DNA of 64,000 nucleotides from the NCBI RefSeq assembly GCF_000972785.3, contig NZ_CP011253.3, positions 4,216,001 through 4,280,000 of the forward strand, given 5' to 3'. Position 1 is the stretch's first letter. Every line of letters starts with the position of its first letter. This stretch comes from Pandoraea oxalativorans. Its GTDB lineage: Bacteria; Pseudomonadota; Gammaproteobacteria; Burkholderiales; Burkholderiaceae. Under the pieces are notes generated by a model that did no database searches, was not told the origin of the DNA, and saw nothing but the letters and a program-made list of their open reading frames with translations. Positions 41,680 through 51,004 of the stretch are shown piece after piece. A program made the translations under genes and the position numbers.

Positions 41680-41825
41680 ATGCCAAGACTTTACCAAGAG
41701 ATGGGACGAGCGCACCATGCAGAGCGTGACGTCGGTCCGGGACGTCCGAACGCACCAACGCCTCGTCGACGTTTCGCGATGACGCCTGAATCCGGTACGA
41801 ATCCGTCATTGCCCTCCATATCGTC

Positions 41826-43001
41826 ATGCCTCACGTTCTCCGGCTCGGCCTCGCACAACTCATCAACTGGGGCGTGAGTTTCTATCTGCCCGGCGCCTTT
41901 GCGTGGCGCATCGCACGCGACACGGGCTGGGCGCAGACGTGGGTCTTCGCCGGTCCGTCGCTCGCCATGCTGGTGATGGCCGCCGTGTCGCCGCTCTCGG
42001 GCCGTTGGCTCGAACGCATGGGCGGACGCCGTGTGATGTGCCTCGGCACCCTGATTTGCTCCGCCGGATGCGCCGCACTGGCCACGAGCACGACGCTCGT
42101 GCAGTTCTACGCCGCGTGGTGCCTGCTGGGCGTGGGCATGCGGCTGTCGCTGTACGACGCCGCCTTCGCCACGCTGGCCGCCCTCTACGGCCCCACCGCC
42201 CGTCGGCCGATGACGCAGATCACACTGATCGGCGGCCTCGCTACGACCGTCTTCTGGCCGATCGGCAACTGGCGCGGCGACACATGGGGATGGCGTCCGG
42301 GCGTGACTGTGTATGGCGCGTTCGGCCTGCTGGCGTGGGCGTTGCTGCGCAGCCTGCCGCCGACGCCCCCGCGTGCACCGGCTACCGACGCCAGCAACAA
42401 GACACGCGCCCCACTCCCCTGGCGGCCCGCCCTGCTCTACGGCGCGATCATGGCGCTGGTGTCGATCGTGTCGTCGGGGATGGCGGCACACCTTACCTCC
42501 CTGTTGAGCGTGCGAGGGCTACCGGTCGGGCTCGCCGCGCTCTGGGGACTGGGTCAGGTGTGTGCGCGAACGCTGGAATGGCTTCAGCCACGCCAGTCGA
42601 GCGCGGTGAGTCTCAACGTCGTGGTCGGCGGTGGGTTGCCGCTGTGCTTCGCGCTGGGATTGGCAGGGATGTCGTCCGTCGTCGTCGCCGGCGTCTTCAT
42701 CTTCTTCTTCGGCGCGCTGAACGGACTGGCGACGCTGCTGCGCGCCAGCCTGCCACTGGAACTCTTCTCGCATGAAGCCTATGCGCGGGCGCTCGGCACC
42801 TTGCTCACGCCCGCCTTCGCGGTCTCGGCCGTCGCCCCCTGGGCCTACTCGGTAGCCCGCGCGCACTGGGGCGACGCGGCCATCCTCTGGGGGTCACTGG
42901 TCATCGGCCTGCTGATCGCGGTGGCTGCGCTATCGCTGCGGCGTCTGGGGCAGACAACGCCTGCTCGACAAATGTCCGAAGAAACTCGATCCATGTCTTG
43001 A
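41826..43001 (+). CDS. MFS transporter
   Basis: 391 residues with about 12 predicted helices. Helix 1 LAQLINWGVSFYLPGAFAW, motif-A-like loop SGRWLERMGGRRVM, and a central cytoplasmic loop near residues 180-200. I do not recognise the substrate family. ATG 41826 was used, although the ribosome site is weak. Its last 101 bp overlap the convergent LysR gene's 3' end (42901-43001). Confidence 0.85.
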   Translation: MPHVLRLGLAQLINWGVSFYLPGAFAWRIARDTGWAQTWVFAGPSLAMLVMAAVSPLSGRWLERMGGRRVMCLGTLICSAGCAALATSTTLVQFYAAWCLLGVGMRLSLYDAAFATLAALYGPTARRPMTQITLIGGLATTVFWPIGNWRGDTWGWRPGVTVYGAFGLLAWALLRSLPPTPPRAPATDASNKTRAPLPWRPALLYGAIMALVSIVSSGMAAHLTSLLSVRGLPVGLAALWGLGQVCARTLEWLQPRQSSAVSLNVVVGGGLPLCFALGLAGMSSVVVAGVFIFFFGALNGLATLLRASLPLELFSHEAYARALGTLLTPAFAVSAVAPWAYSVARAHWGDAAILWGSLVIGLLIAVAALSLRRLGQTTPARQMSEETRSMS

Positions 43002-43854
43002 CCTTCGCGTCGAGGTACAGCCGCGACGCGTAGACCGCGTAGACGTTCGTCCCCTGCAGCGCGTACTCGGGCAGCACCCGCACCAGCGAACCGCTGCGCA
43101 ACGCCGAGAGTACGGAGAGCAACGGCACCGGCCCCACGCCACAGCCGCTGATGAGCGCCGCCGCCAGCGAGTCAGCCGTGTTCACGCGTAGCCGCCCCGA
43201 CGGCACCGGCAGTTTCACGCTGCCGTCCGGACCATCGAAAAGCCAGTGATCGACGGCGTAATGCGGGGCGTTGAGGCGTACCTGCGTGTGCTGCGCCAGT
43301 TCGTCCAGCGAGCGCGGTGCGCCATGTCTGGCGAGATACTGGGGGGCTGCGCACAGCACCGACGCCATCCGGCAAATCCGTGCCGACACCAGGCCCGAAT
43401 CGGGCAACTGCGTCGCGGCGAGCCGCAGCGACACGTCGATGTTCTCCTCCAGCAGATCGGGCACGCGCGACGACAGCAGCAAGTCGGCCTCGACGTCCGG
43501 GTACTGCTCGAGGAAGCGCGCCAATGCGGGCACCACGAACACCTGCCCGAAGCTGGCTGGCGCGTGCAGACGCAGCGTGCCGCTGGGCGCGGCGCTGGCC
43601 GCCCCGGCTTCGGCCTCCGAGACGTCGACCAGCGCGATGATGTCGCGGCAACGCTCAAGGTAGCGCTTGCCTGCGTCGGTCAGGGCAAGCTTGCGCGTCG
43701 TGCGATGCAGCAGCCGCGTGCGCAGGTGCGCTTCGAGCTCGGAGATGGCCTTGGACACTTGTGGCGTGGTCATGTCGAGCGCGCGCGCCGCACCGGCAAA
43801 GCTCGCGACGTCGGCCACGCGCACGAAGATCCGCATGTTCTTTAAGGTGTTCAT
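42901..43854 (-). CDS. LysR-family transcriptional regulator
   Basis: 317 residues from ATG 43854. HTH: MRIFVRVADVASFAGAARALDMTTPQVSKAISELEAHL. The effector domain has PSGTLRLHAPASFGQVFVVPAL and ENIDVSLRLAATQLPDSGLV. It is divergent from the nitroreductase gene at 44057, its probable target, and converges with overlap on the MFS gene. The last roughly 30 residues are encoded antisense to the MFS 3' end. Confidence 0.9.
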   Translation of the reverse strand: MNTLKNMRIFVRVADVASFAGAARALDMTTPQVSKAISELEAHLRTRLLHRTTRKLALTDAGKRYLERCRDIIALVDVSEAEAGAASAAPSGTLRLHAPASFGQVFVVPALARFLEQYPDVEADLLLSSRVPDLLEENIDVSLRLAATQLPDSGLVSARICRMASVLCAAPQYLARHGAPRSLDELAQHTQVRLNAPHYAVDHWLFDGPDGSVKLPVPSGRLRVNTADSLAAALISGCGVGPVPLLSVLSALRSGSLVRVLPEYALQGTNVYAVYASRLYLDAKVKTWIEFLRTFVEQALSAPDAAAIAQPPRSAGR

Positions 43855-44056
43855 GGAGCGCGATGATATCGCGGGACGGCGGTGGCGCAGACAATGACGC
43901 CGCTGCGACGACAAAGACGTGCCTGCCGAGATAACCGCAAGTCATATGCACGTGCGGCGATATTCGTTGGGATCGGCAGCCGCGCGGGGTATCCTAGCGG
44001 CCCGATCCGATGTATCCGAGTGCACCGACTGCACGCTATCCGACGAGACAATTCGC

Positions 44057-44656
44057 ATGACCGATATCAACACCCGCCAAGCCGATCATCCTATCGACCC
44101 GCAATTCGTGGCCCGCTGGTCGCCGCGTGCGTTCAAGGACGAAACGATTCCCGAAGCCACCCTGCTGTCGTTCTTCGAAGCGGCTCGCTGGGCACCGTCG
44201 GCCTACAACGCGCAACCGTGGCGCTTTGTCTTCGCCCGCCGCGGCACACCGCATTGGGACCAGTTCGTCGGCTTCCTGAACGAGTTCAACCAGACGTGGG
44301 CCAAGAACGCCGCCGCCATCGTTCTCGTGATCTCGAAGTCGACGCTCACGCCCCCGGGCAGCGACCAGGAAGTCCCGGCCCCGACCCACAGCTTCGACGC
44401 CGGTGCAGCCTGGGGCTACCTCGCCCTGCAAGCCTCGCTCGCGGGCTGGGCGACGCACGGTCTGGCCGGTATCGAACACGACAAGATCCGCAACGCACTC
44501 GATCTGTCGTCGAAGTACAAGATCGAGGCGGCCATCGCCATCGGCCGTCCGGGCGGCGACGTGAACGCACTGCCCGAAGGCCTGCGCGCTCGCGAAGTGC
44601 CGAGCCCGCGCGAGCCGCTCGCCAAGATCGCTTCGGAAGGCCGCTTCGCGTTCTGA
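44057..44656 (+). CDS. nitroreductase family protein
   Basis: 199 residues. FMN-binding nitroreductase segments: RWSPRAFKDETIPEATLLSFFEAARWAPSAYNAQPWRF at the N-terminus, AAWGYLALQASLAGWATHGLAGI in the middle and AIGRPGG near the end. Members reduce nitroaromatics, quinones or flavins with NAD(P)H. ATG 44057 is chosen; sequence upstream in frame does not resemble the family. Confidence 0.92.
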   Translation: MTDINTRQADHPIDPQFVARWSPRAFKDETIPEATLLSFFEAARWAPSAYNAQPWRFVFARRGTPHWDQFVGFLNEFNQTWAKNAAAIVLVISKSTLTPPGSDQEVPAPTHSFDAGAAWGYLALQASLAGWATHGLAGIEHDKIRNALDLSSKYKIEAAIAIGRPGGDVNALPEGLRAREVPSPREPLAKIASEGRFAF

Positions 44657-44700
44657 TGCCTTCGCGCCTGTCGTCGCCAGGTGGCTGACGGCTACGCATG

Positions 44701-44738
44701 AAAAAAACCCGCCGGATCGCAAGACCCGGCGGGGTTTT
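44701..44738. terminator. bidirectional intrinsic terminator
   Basis: A-run, stem CCCGCCGG / CCGGCGGG with a 10-nt loop, then GTTTT. It separates the convergent nitroreductase and RND outer-membrane genes and has T-runs for both directions. Confidence 0.88.
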
Positions 44739-44776
44739 CGATTGACGTAGACCGATGCGATCACGCTACGGTCACG

Positions 44777-46237
44777 TCACGACGCTTCACTCTCAGGCTT
44801 CCATCCGCCCCCCAGCGCACGATACAGCGCCACATGATTGACGAGTACTCGCTGCTTCACGTCGATCAGTTGCTGCGCCGCGTGGAATTCGCTGCGCTGA
44901 GCGTCTAGCAGTTCGAGATAGCTCGCCACCCCGTTCACGTAGCGACGCTTGGCCAGCCGCAACCGCTCACGCTCACCATCGGACACACGCTTTTGCGCCT
45001 GATATTGACGCGCGAGCAGTTGTTGCGCCGTGAGCGCATCGTCGACTTCCGCAAACGCCGTCTGGATCGCGCGCTCGTACGAGACGACCGCCATCTCCTT
45101 GCGGACATTCGCCAGATTGAGGCCCTGAATGTTGCGCCCGCCACTGAAGATCGGCACGGTGATCTGCGGCATGAAGGACCACACGCCGGTGCCTGCGCCG
45201 AACAGATCGGAGAAGCTGGCGCTGGCGGTGCCGATGTCGGTCGTCAGTCGGACCGACGGGAAGAATGCCGCGCGCGCCGCGCCGATATTCGCGTTGGCCC
45301 CGCGCAGCTTCGCTTCGGCCTGACGAATGTCCGGACGACGCATCAGCAACGACGACGGCAAGCCCGCCGCGACCGGTACCACGAAAGCACCGTCGAGCGA
45401 CGCCGCCGCTGCGGGCTTCGCGCCGACATCGCCGGTGAGCACCTGCAACGCGTGCACGATCTCGCTGCGCTGACGTTCGCGCTCGGCGAGCGCCGCCCGC
45501 GCCACTTCGACCTGCGTCGTCTCGGTGTTCAGGTCGAGGTCGTCGACCAGCCCTCGCTCGGCGCGCAGACGAATGACGCGAATGCCGTCCTCACGCGCCG
45601 CCAGCACATCGCGGGCGTAAGCGATCTGCTCGTTCGCGGCGGCCAGTCCGATATAGGTCGTCGCCACTTCCGCCACCAGACTCACCTGCGCCGCGCGCTG
45701 GGCTTCCTCGCTCGACAGGTACTCCTGAAGCGCGGCGTCGCGCAGACTGCGCACACGCCCGAAGAAGTCCAGCTCGAACGCGCTCACCCCCACCGTCGCA
45801 CGCACATCGTTGGCGACATAACCGCCCGGCGTGTCGCTTGCGCCATCGGGTTGCCCGGCCGTGCCGGAGTAACGCTGACGGGAGAACGCGCCGCCCGCCT
45901 GAACGCTCGGCAGCAGATTGGCCGACTCGATGCCGTACAACGCGCGCGCTTCCTGCACGCGCAGCGACGCCAGCCGCAAGTCGCGATTCTGTGCGAGCGC
46001 ACGGCGAATCAGCGTCTGCAAGTCCGCGTCCGTGAAGACCTCGGCCCAATCGGCGTCGGCGGAAAGCGGATCGGCGAGTGCGAGATGCGCACCGCTGCCC
46101 GTCGGGGCTTCGTACGTCGTTGGCATCGGTGCCCCCGGACGCTCATACGTCGGCGCCATGGTGCATCCGGCCAGCAACGCGAACAGGCACACGCCGGCCA
46201 CGGTTATCCCGCGCATGCGGGGTCGAAACATCGTCAT
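44777..46237 (-). CDS. RND-system outer-membrane lipoprotein (OprM/NodT type)
   Basis: 486 residues. Signal with lipobox LLAGC, then TMAPTYERP. OEP repeats with DLRLASLRVQEARALYGIESANLLPS, FELDFFGRVRSLRDAALQEYL and SLLMRRPDIRQAEAKLRGANANIGAARAAFFPS. It is the exit channel of the tripartite pump. The start overlaps the RND gene stop by 4 bp. Confidence 0.94.
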   Translation of the reverse strand: MTMFRPRMRGITVAGVCLFALLAGCTMAPTYERPGAPMPTTYEAPTGSGAHLALADPLSADADWAEVFTDADLQTLIRRALAQNRDLRLASLRVQEARALYGIESANLLPSVQAGGAFSRQRYSGTAGQPDGASDTPGGYVANDVRATVGVSAFELDFFGRVRSLRDAALQEYLSSEEAQRAAQVSLVAEVATTYIGLAAANEQIAYARDVLAAREDGIRVIRLRAERGLVDDLDLNTETTQVEVARAALAERERQRSEIVHALQVLTGDVGAKPAAAASLDGAFVVPVAAGLPSSLLMRRPDIRQAEAKLRGANANIGAARAAFFPSVRLTTDIGTASASFSDLFGAGTGVWSFMPQITVPIFSGGRNIQGLNLANVRKEMAVVSYERAIQTAFAEVDDALTAQQLLARQYQAQKRVSDGERERLRLAKRRYVNGVASYLELLDAQRSEFHAAQQLIDVKQRVLVNHVALYRALGGGWKPESEAS

Positions 46238-49200
46238 ACTTTCCCCTCGACGGCCGGTGCGGCGTCATGCCCATCATGCCCATCGTGCGTATGGTGCGGC
46301 GCATCCTTGCCCAGATGCGAGCGGCGCACGAAACGGCCCACCAGCAGGAAAAACAGTGGCACCAGGAAGATCGCCAGCACCGTGGCCGTCACGATCCCGC
46401 CCAGCACGGCCACACCGATCGCGCGCTGCGCACCCGACGCCGGGCCGGTCGCAATCGCCAGCGGCACCACGCCGAAGCCGAACGCCAGCGAAGTCATCAC
46501 GATCGGACGCAAACGCAGTCGCGCAGCTTCGACCGCCGCATCGAACCATGTCATGCCCTGCTTCGCGAGATCGTTGGCCACTTCCGCAATCAGAATGGCG
46601 TTCTTCGCCGACAGACCGATGGTCGCAATCAGGCCGACCTTGAAGTAGATGTCGTTGGGCATGCCCATCAGACTCACCGCGCCGAGTGCGCCAATCACGC
46701 CGAGCGGCACCACCATGATGACCGCCGCCGGAATCGCCCAGCTCTCGTAAAGCGCCGCGAGCGCGAGGAACACCACCAGCACCGACAGCGCAAACAGGAT
46801 CGGCGCCTGCGCGCCCGACGCCCGCTCTTCGAGCGACTGACCGCTCCACTCGTGCCCGATGCCCGCAGGCATCTCCGACATCAGTTGCTCCATGCGCGCC
46901 ATGGCTTCGCCGCTGCTCTTGCCTGGCGCCGATTCGCCCTGAAGCGTGAACGACGGATAGCCGTTGTAGCGCTTCAGTTGCGGCGAGCCGAGCTTCCACT
47001 TGAGCGTGACGAATGACGACAGCGGCACCATCTCCCCGCTGGCGTTGCGCACACGCAGATTGCCGATGTCTTCCGGCGACACGCGCTGACGCCCGTCCGA
47101 CTGCACGACCACGCGGCGATTCTCGGCACCGAGCATGAAGTCGCCCACATACTCCGAACCGAACATGGTGGCGAGCGTGGTATTCACATCGTCCATGCCG
47201 ACCTTGAGCGCTTCCATCTTGCGACGGTCGATGGCGATGTCGATCTGCGGCACCTCACCCTGCCCGGCAAAGATCACGTTCTTAAGCACGGGATCCTTGG
47301 CCGCCTTTTGCAGCAACTCGTCGCGCGCGGCGGTGAACACTTCCGCGCCCACACCCGCACGATCCTGCAAGCGCAGATTGAAGCCGTTCGACGAACCGAG
47401 TTCCGGCAGCGCCGGGCTGTTCATCGCGATCATCATGCGGTCCGGCTGGCCGGTGAACTTCGCGTTCACGCGCTCGACGATGGCGTTCACGCCGTCATGC
47501 TTCGACGTGCGCTCGTGCCAATCCTTGAGCGTGACGTACAACATGCCACCGCCAGGGCCCGCGCCGAACTCGTTCCAGCCGCCCAGCACGAACACGTGCT
47601 TGACCGGCTCGTTCTGCATCAGATAGCTCTCGATACGCTTGAGCGCCGTCATTGCCTCAGGCAACGTTGCGCCCTGCGGCTCGGAGGCCATCACCATGAA
47701 GCTGCCGGTGTCTTCCTCCGGCACGAAGGCCGACGGCAGACGCACGAACGCCAGCGGCACCGCGATCAGAATCGCGCCGTACACCAGCATCGAGCGCCAC
47801 GGATGACGCAGCGTCTTGTCGACCCGGCGCGTATAGCGCTCGGTGCCCATCGCGAACGTGCGGTTGAACCAGCCGAAGAAGCCGCGCTTCTCGTGGTGGT
47901 CGTGCGCCACCGGACGCAGCAACGTCGCGCACAGCGCCGGTGTCAGCGAGAGTGCGAGGAATGCCGAGAAGCTGATCGACACCGCGAGGGTGACCGCGAA
48001 CTGCCGGTAGATGTTACCCACCGCGCCCGAAAAGAACGCCATCGGAATGAACACCATCACCAGCACCACCGTAATGCCGATGATGGCGCCGCTGATCTGC
48101 TTCATCGCCTTGACCGTCGCCGCATACGGGGACAGCCCCTCCTCGACCATGATCCGCTCGGTGTTCTCCACCACGACGATGGCATCGTCCACCAGAATGC
48201 CGATGGCCAGGACCATGCCGAACATCGTGAGTGTGTTCACGGAGTACCCCAGGCCCAGCAACACGCCGAACGTGCCCAGCAAGGCCACCGGTACGACGAG
48301 CGTCGGGATCAGCGTCGCACGCAGGTTCTGCATGAACAGGTACATCACGATGAACACGAGCACGATGGCCTCGAGCAGCGTCTTCACGACCTTCTGAATC
48401 GACACCTTCACAAACGACGCCGTCTCGTAAGGCATCTGATATTCGACGCCCGCCGGGAACAGCTTCGCCTGTTCGTCCATCACGGCGCGCACGGCCTTCA
48501 TCACTTCGACGGCGTTCGAGCCTGCCGCGAGCTTGATGCCCATGGCGGTAGCCGGCAACCCGTCGACGCGCGACGAATAGTTGTAGTCCGACGCGCCCAG
48601 TTCCACGCGCGCGACGTCGCCCAGCCGGATGGCCGAACCGTCGGCGCGCACGCGCAACGGAATGCTCGCGAACTGCTCCGGCGTGGAATAAGTGGTGTCG
48701 GAGACGACGTTGGCGTTGATCGGTGCGGACGTCGGCGTCGAGCCAGCGCCCAGATCGCCGACCGTCACGCGCGCGTTATAGGCGCGCACCTTGGACACGA
48801 TGTCGGACGCCGTGAGGTCGAGCGCGACGAGTCTCGTCGCGTCGGGCCAGATGCGAATGGCCTTTTCCGTGCCCCAGAACTGCACCTGACCGACGCCCGG
48901 CACGCGCTTGAGCTGGTTGACGACCTGCGACGCCGCCAGCTCCCCCAGATCGAATTCGCCGATGGCCGGATTGCGCGAGGACAGCGTCACCACCATGTGG
49001 ATGTTGTCGGCCGCACGTTCGACCTTCACGCCATAGCGACGCACGACCTCAGGCAAGCGCGACTCGACCGTCTTCAGCCGGTTCTGCACTTCCACGGCCG
49101 CCAGATCGAGACTGGTGCCCTGACGGAACGTGAGGTTGACCGACGACTCGCCGTTACCGCTCGTGGCCGACGTATACATCAGCCCCGGCGCGCCGTTCAT

Positions 49201-49404
49201 CTGACGTTCGATGATGGCCGTGACCGAGTCTTCGACGACCTTCGCCGAAGCGCCCGGGTAGCTGCTGTACACGCTGACCATCGGCGGCGCGATGTCAGGG
49301 TATTGCGCGACGGGTAGCGCTCGAATGGCCAGCAGGCCGACGAGCGTAATCATCAGAGAGATCACCCAGGCAAAAACCGGGCGATCGATAAAGAAACGAG
49401 CCAT
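46234..49404 (-). CDS. RND multidrug efflux permease (HAE1/AcrB family)
   Basis: 1056 residues, full length. Start MARFFIDRPVFAWVISLMI is canonical. The proton-relay aspartates occur in GILVDDAIVVVEN of helix 4, and the large periplasmic loops and internal two-fold repeat are present. It exports hydrophobic drugs by proton antiport as a trimer. It lies 5 bp after the membrane fusion gene. Confidence 0.96.
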   Translation of the reverse strand: MARFFIDRPVFAWVISLMITLVGLLAIRALPVAQYPDIAPPMVSVYSSYPGASAKVVEDSVTAIIERQMNGAPGLMYTSATSGNGESSVNLTFRQGTSLDLAAVEVQNRLKTVESRLPEVVRRYGVKVERAADNIHMVVTLSSRNPAIGEFDLGELAASQVVNQLKRVPGVGQVQFWGTEKAIRIWPDATRLVALDLTASDIVSKVRAYNARVTVGDLGAGSTPTSAPINANVVSDTTYSTPEQFASIPLRVRADGSAIRLGDVARVELGASDYNYSSRVDGLPATAMGIKLAAGSNAVEVMKAVRAVMDEQAKLFPAGVEYQMPYETASFVKVSIQKVVKTLLEAIVLVFIVMYLFMQNLRATLIPTLVVPVALLGTFGVLLGLGYSVNTLTMFGMVLAIGILVDDAIVVVENTERIMVEEGLSPYAATVKAMKQISGAIIGITVVLVMVFIPMAFFSGAVGNIYRQFAVTLAVSISFSAFLALSLTPALCATLLRPVAHDHHEKRGFFGWFNRTFAMGTERYTRRVDKTLRHPWRSMLVYGAILIAVPLAFVRLPSAFVPEEDTGSFMVMASEPQGATLPEAMTALKRIESYLMQNEPVKHVFVLGGWNEFGAGPGGGMLYVTLKDWHERTSKHDGVNAIVERVNAKFTGQPDRMMIAMNSPALPELGSSNGFNLRLQDRAGVGAEVFTAARDELLQKAAKDPVLKNVIFAGQGEVPQIDIAIDRRKMEALKVGMDDVNTTLATMFGSEYVGDFMLGAENRRVVVQSDGRQRVSPEDIGNLRVRNASGEMVPLSSFVTLKWKLGSPQLKRYNGYPSFTLQGESAPGKSSGEAMARMEQLMSEMPAGIGHEWSGQSLEERASGAQAPILFALSVLVVFLALAALYESWAIPAAVIMVVPLGVIGALGAVSLMGMPNDIYFKVGLIATIGLSAKNAILIAEVANDLAKQGMTWFDAAVEAARLRLRPIVMTSLAFGFGVVPLAIATGPASGAQRAIGVAVLGGIVTATVLAIFLVPLFFLLVGRFVRRSHLGKDAPHHTHDGHDGHDAAPAVEGKV

Positions 49405-49409
49405 TTGAA

Positions 49410-50687
49410 TTACGTCTCCGCTTTGGAGGCCGGACTGCCGTTGCCCTGAGGCTCGGCGTCGGTAGACTTGGCGGTCTCTTCGCCCGCACGCTTCACGTCT
49501 TTGGCAACTTTGGTGTCATTGCCCGCGACCTTGGTCTTCACCTTCATGCCGTCGGAAAACTGCGTCAGGTTCTGAACGATGACCTGCTCGCCGCCCTTGA
49601 GACCGTCCGTCACCAGCCAGTCGTGACCTTCGATGGCGTCCGCGTGGACCCTGCGGTCGTGCACGCGGCCATCGGCGTCGACCACACGAACGATGGCGCC
49701 CGCCGTGGTGCGCGTAAGCGCTTCGCGCGGCACACGCACGATGTTCGGATTGACCGCGCCCTGCATGCGCACTTGCACAAACGCACCGGGCAGCAGCACG
49801 CCGTCCGGGTTCGGCAGCAATGCGCGCATGGCGATGGTGTCCGTGCCAGGGTCGACCGCCAGATCCGTGAAGAGCAGCTTGCCGGCCAGGGTGTACTCGC
49901 GCCCGTCCGGCAGCGTGACGTGCACCTGCGGTGCGGCTGCCTCGTTGCCGTGCTCCAGCTTGCCTGCCCGCAGGTCGCGCGTCATGGCGTAGACCTGTGC
50001 GGCGGGCTGCGAGAAGTTCACGTAGATCGGATCGATCTGTTCCACCCGTGTGAGCAGGGTCGGCGAGTCGAGACCGACCAGCGCGCCTTCGGTGACTTCG
50101 GCACGACGCACGCGTCCCGCGATGGGCGAAACAACGCTCGTGTAACCGAGGTTGAGTTCCGCTTTGCGCACTTCGGCGCGCGCGGCCAGCACTTCGGCAC
50201 GCGTACGCGCTTCGGCGGCACGGGACTCGGCGTCTTCACGGGCGCTGATGGCACGCTCCTCAAGCAGGCCGCGATAGCGCTCGATCTTGTCTTTGGCGGA
50301 ATCGTGTTCGGCTTGCGCCTTGGCGAGCGCACCGCGTGCGGCGTCAAGCGCAGCGGATAGCGGCTGCGGGTCGATGCGAAACAGCACATCGCCCTTGGCG
50401 ACCTTCTGGCCTTCCTGATATTTGCGCTCCATGACGACGCCGCCCGCGCGGGCACGCACGTCGGCACTGCGGTAGGCCTCGAGACGACCGGGCTGCTCGG
50501 TCGTGAGCGGCTCGGCGCGACGCTCGACCGTGCGCACGACGGCCTCCGGTGTAGCGTCGGCGTCTTCCTTTTTGTCACGGCCAGAGCACGCGGCGAGAAG
50601 CAACACACTGGCGATCAGGGTGGCGGAGACACCCGTCAGGACTCCGAAACGGGTACGGAGAGTTCGGTTATCGATTTTCGATGACAT
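49410..50687 (-). CDS. RND membrane fusion lipoprotein (AcrA type)
   Basis: 425 residues. Lipobox LLAAC, lipoyl segments around GRLEAYRSADVRARAGGVV and YTSVVSPIAGRVRRAEVTEGALV, a hairpin of about 70 residues, and the beta-barrel DPIYVNFSQPAAQVYAM. A lysine-rich, low-complexity tail of about 40 residues follows the last domain. It begins the three-gene pump operon and is divergent from a LysR gene. Confidence 0.95.
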   Translation of the reverse strand: MSSKIDNRTLRTRFGVLTGVSATLIASVLLLAACSGRDKKEDADATPEAVVRTVERRAEPLTTEQPGRLEAYRSADVRARAGGVVMERKYQEGQKVAKGDVLFRIDPQPLSAALDAARGALAKAQAEHDSAKDKIERYRGLLEERAISAREDAESRAAEARTRAEVLAARAEVRKAELNLGYTSVVSPIAGRVRRAEVTEGALVGLDSPTLLTRVEQIDPIYVNFSQPAAQVYAMTRDLRAGKLEHGNEAAAPQVHVTLPDGREYTLAGKLLFTDLAVDPGTDTIAMRALLPNPDGVLLPGAFVQVRMQGAVNPNIVRVPREALTRTTAGAIVRVVDADGRVHDRRVHADAIEGHDWLVTDGLKGGEQVIVQNLTQFSDGMKVKTKVAGNDTKVAKDVKRAGEETAKSTDAEPQGNGSPASKAET

Positions 50688-51004
50688 GTAAGCACGTTGA
50701 ATTTACGACATCCGGTCAAGGGTGTCGCAACCGCGTTCGGTGCGCGGCGTCGAGCGACGGGCTGGCCGCATATGCGCCAGCGATGGGGGAGGACCGGGGC
50801 CCCACATCGCTCCGGAGACACCATGGACGGCAGGTACGCGTTGCGCGAAGGAGGTCTATGCCCGAGACCACCGGACCGGGGGGATCCGGTCGTCTGCCGC
50901 CAAGCCTATGTTGGCGTTTCAATCTGGCGTTTCAATTGGAGCTGCGCGATTCTGCCGCGAAATTGTTGTTAGAAAAAGTTGGAACCTATCTATAAAATGA
51001 ATGG
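50688..51004. promoter_or_regulatory. control region between the RND operon and its LysR gene, with direct repeat
   Basis: About 317 bp without a gene. TGGCGTTTCAAT is repeated directly at 50912-50923 and 50925-50936, a 13-bp period. TATAAA (50991-50996) ends 8 nt before the LysR start. The region probably holds divergent promoters and the LysR operator, but I see no standard T-N11-A dyad of confidence. Confidence 0.45.

Noticed and set aside
47308..49317. 669-residue frame opposite the RND permease
   Set aside because: Low-complexity Arg/His-rich translation; the AcrB-type gene on the other strand is unambiguous.
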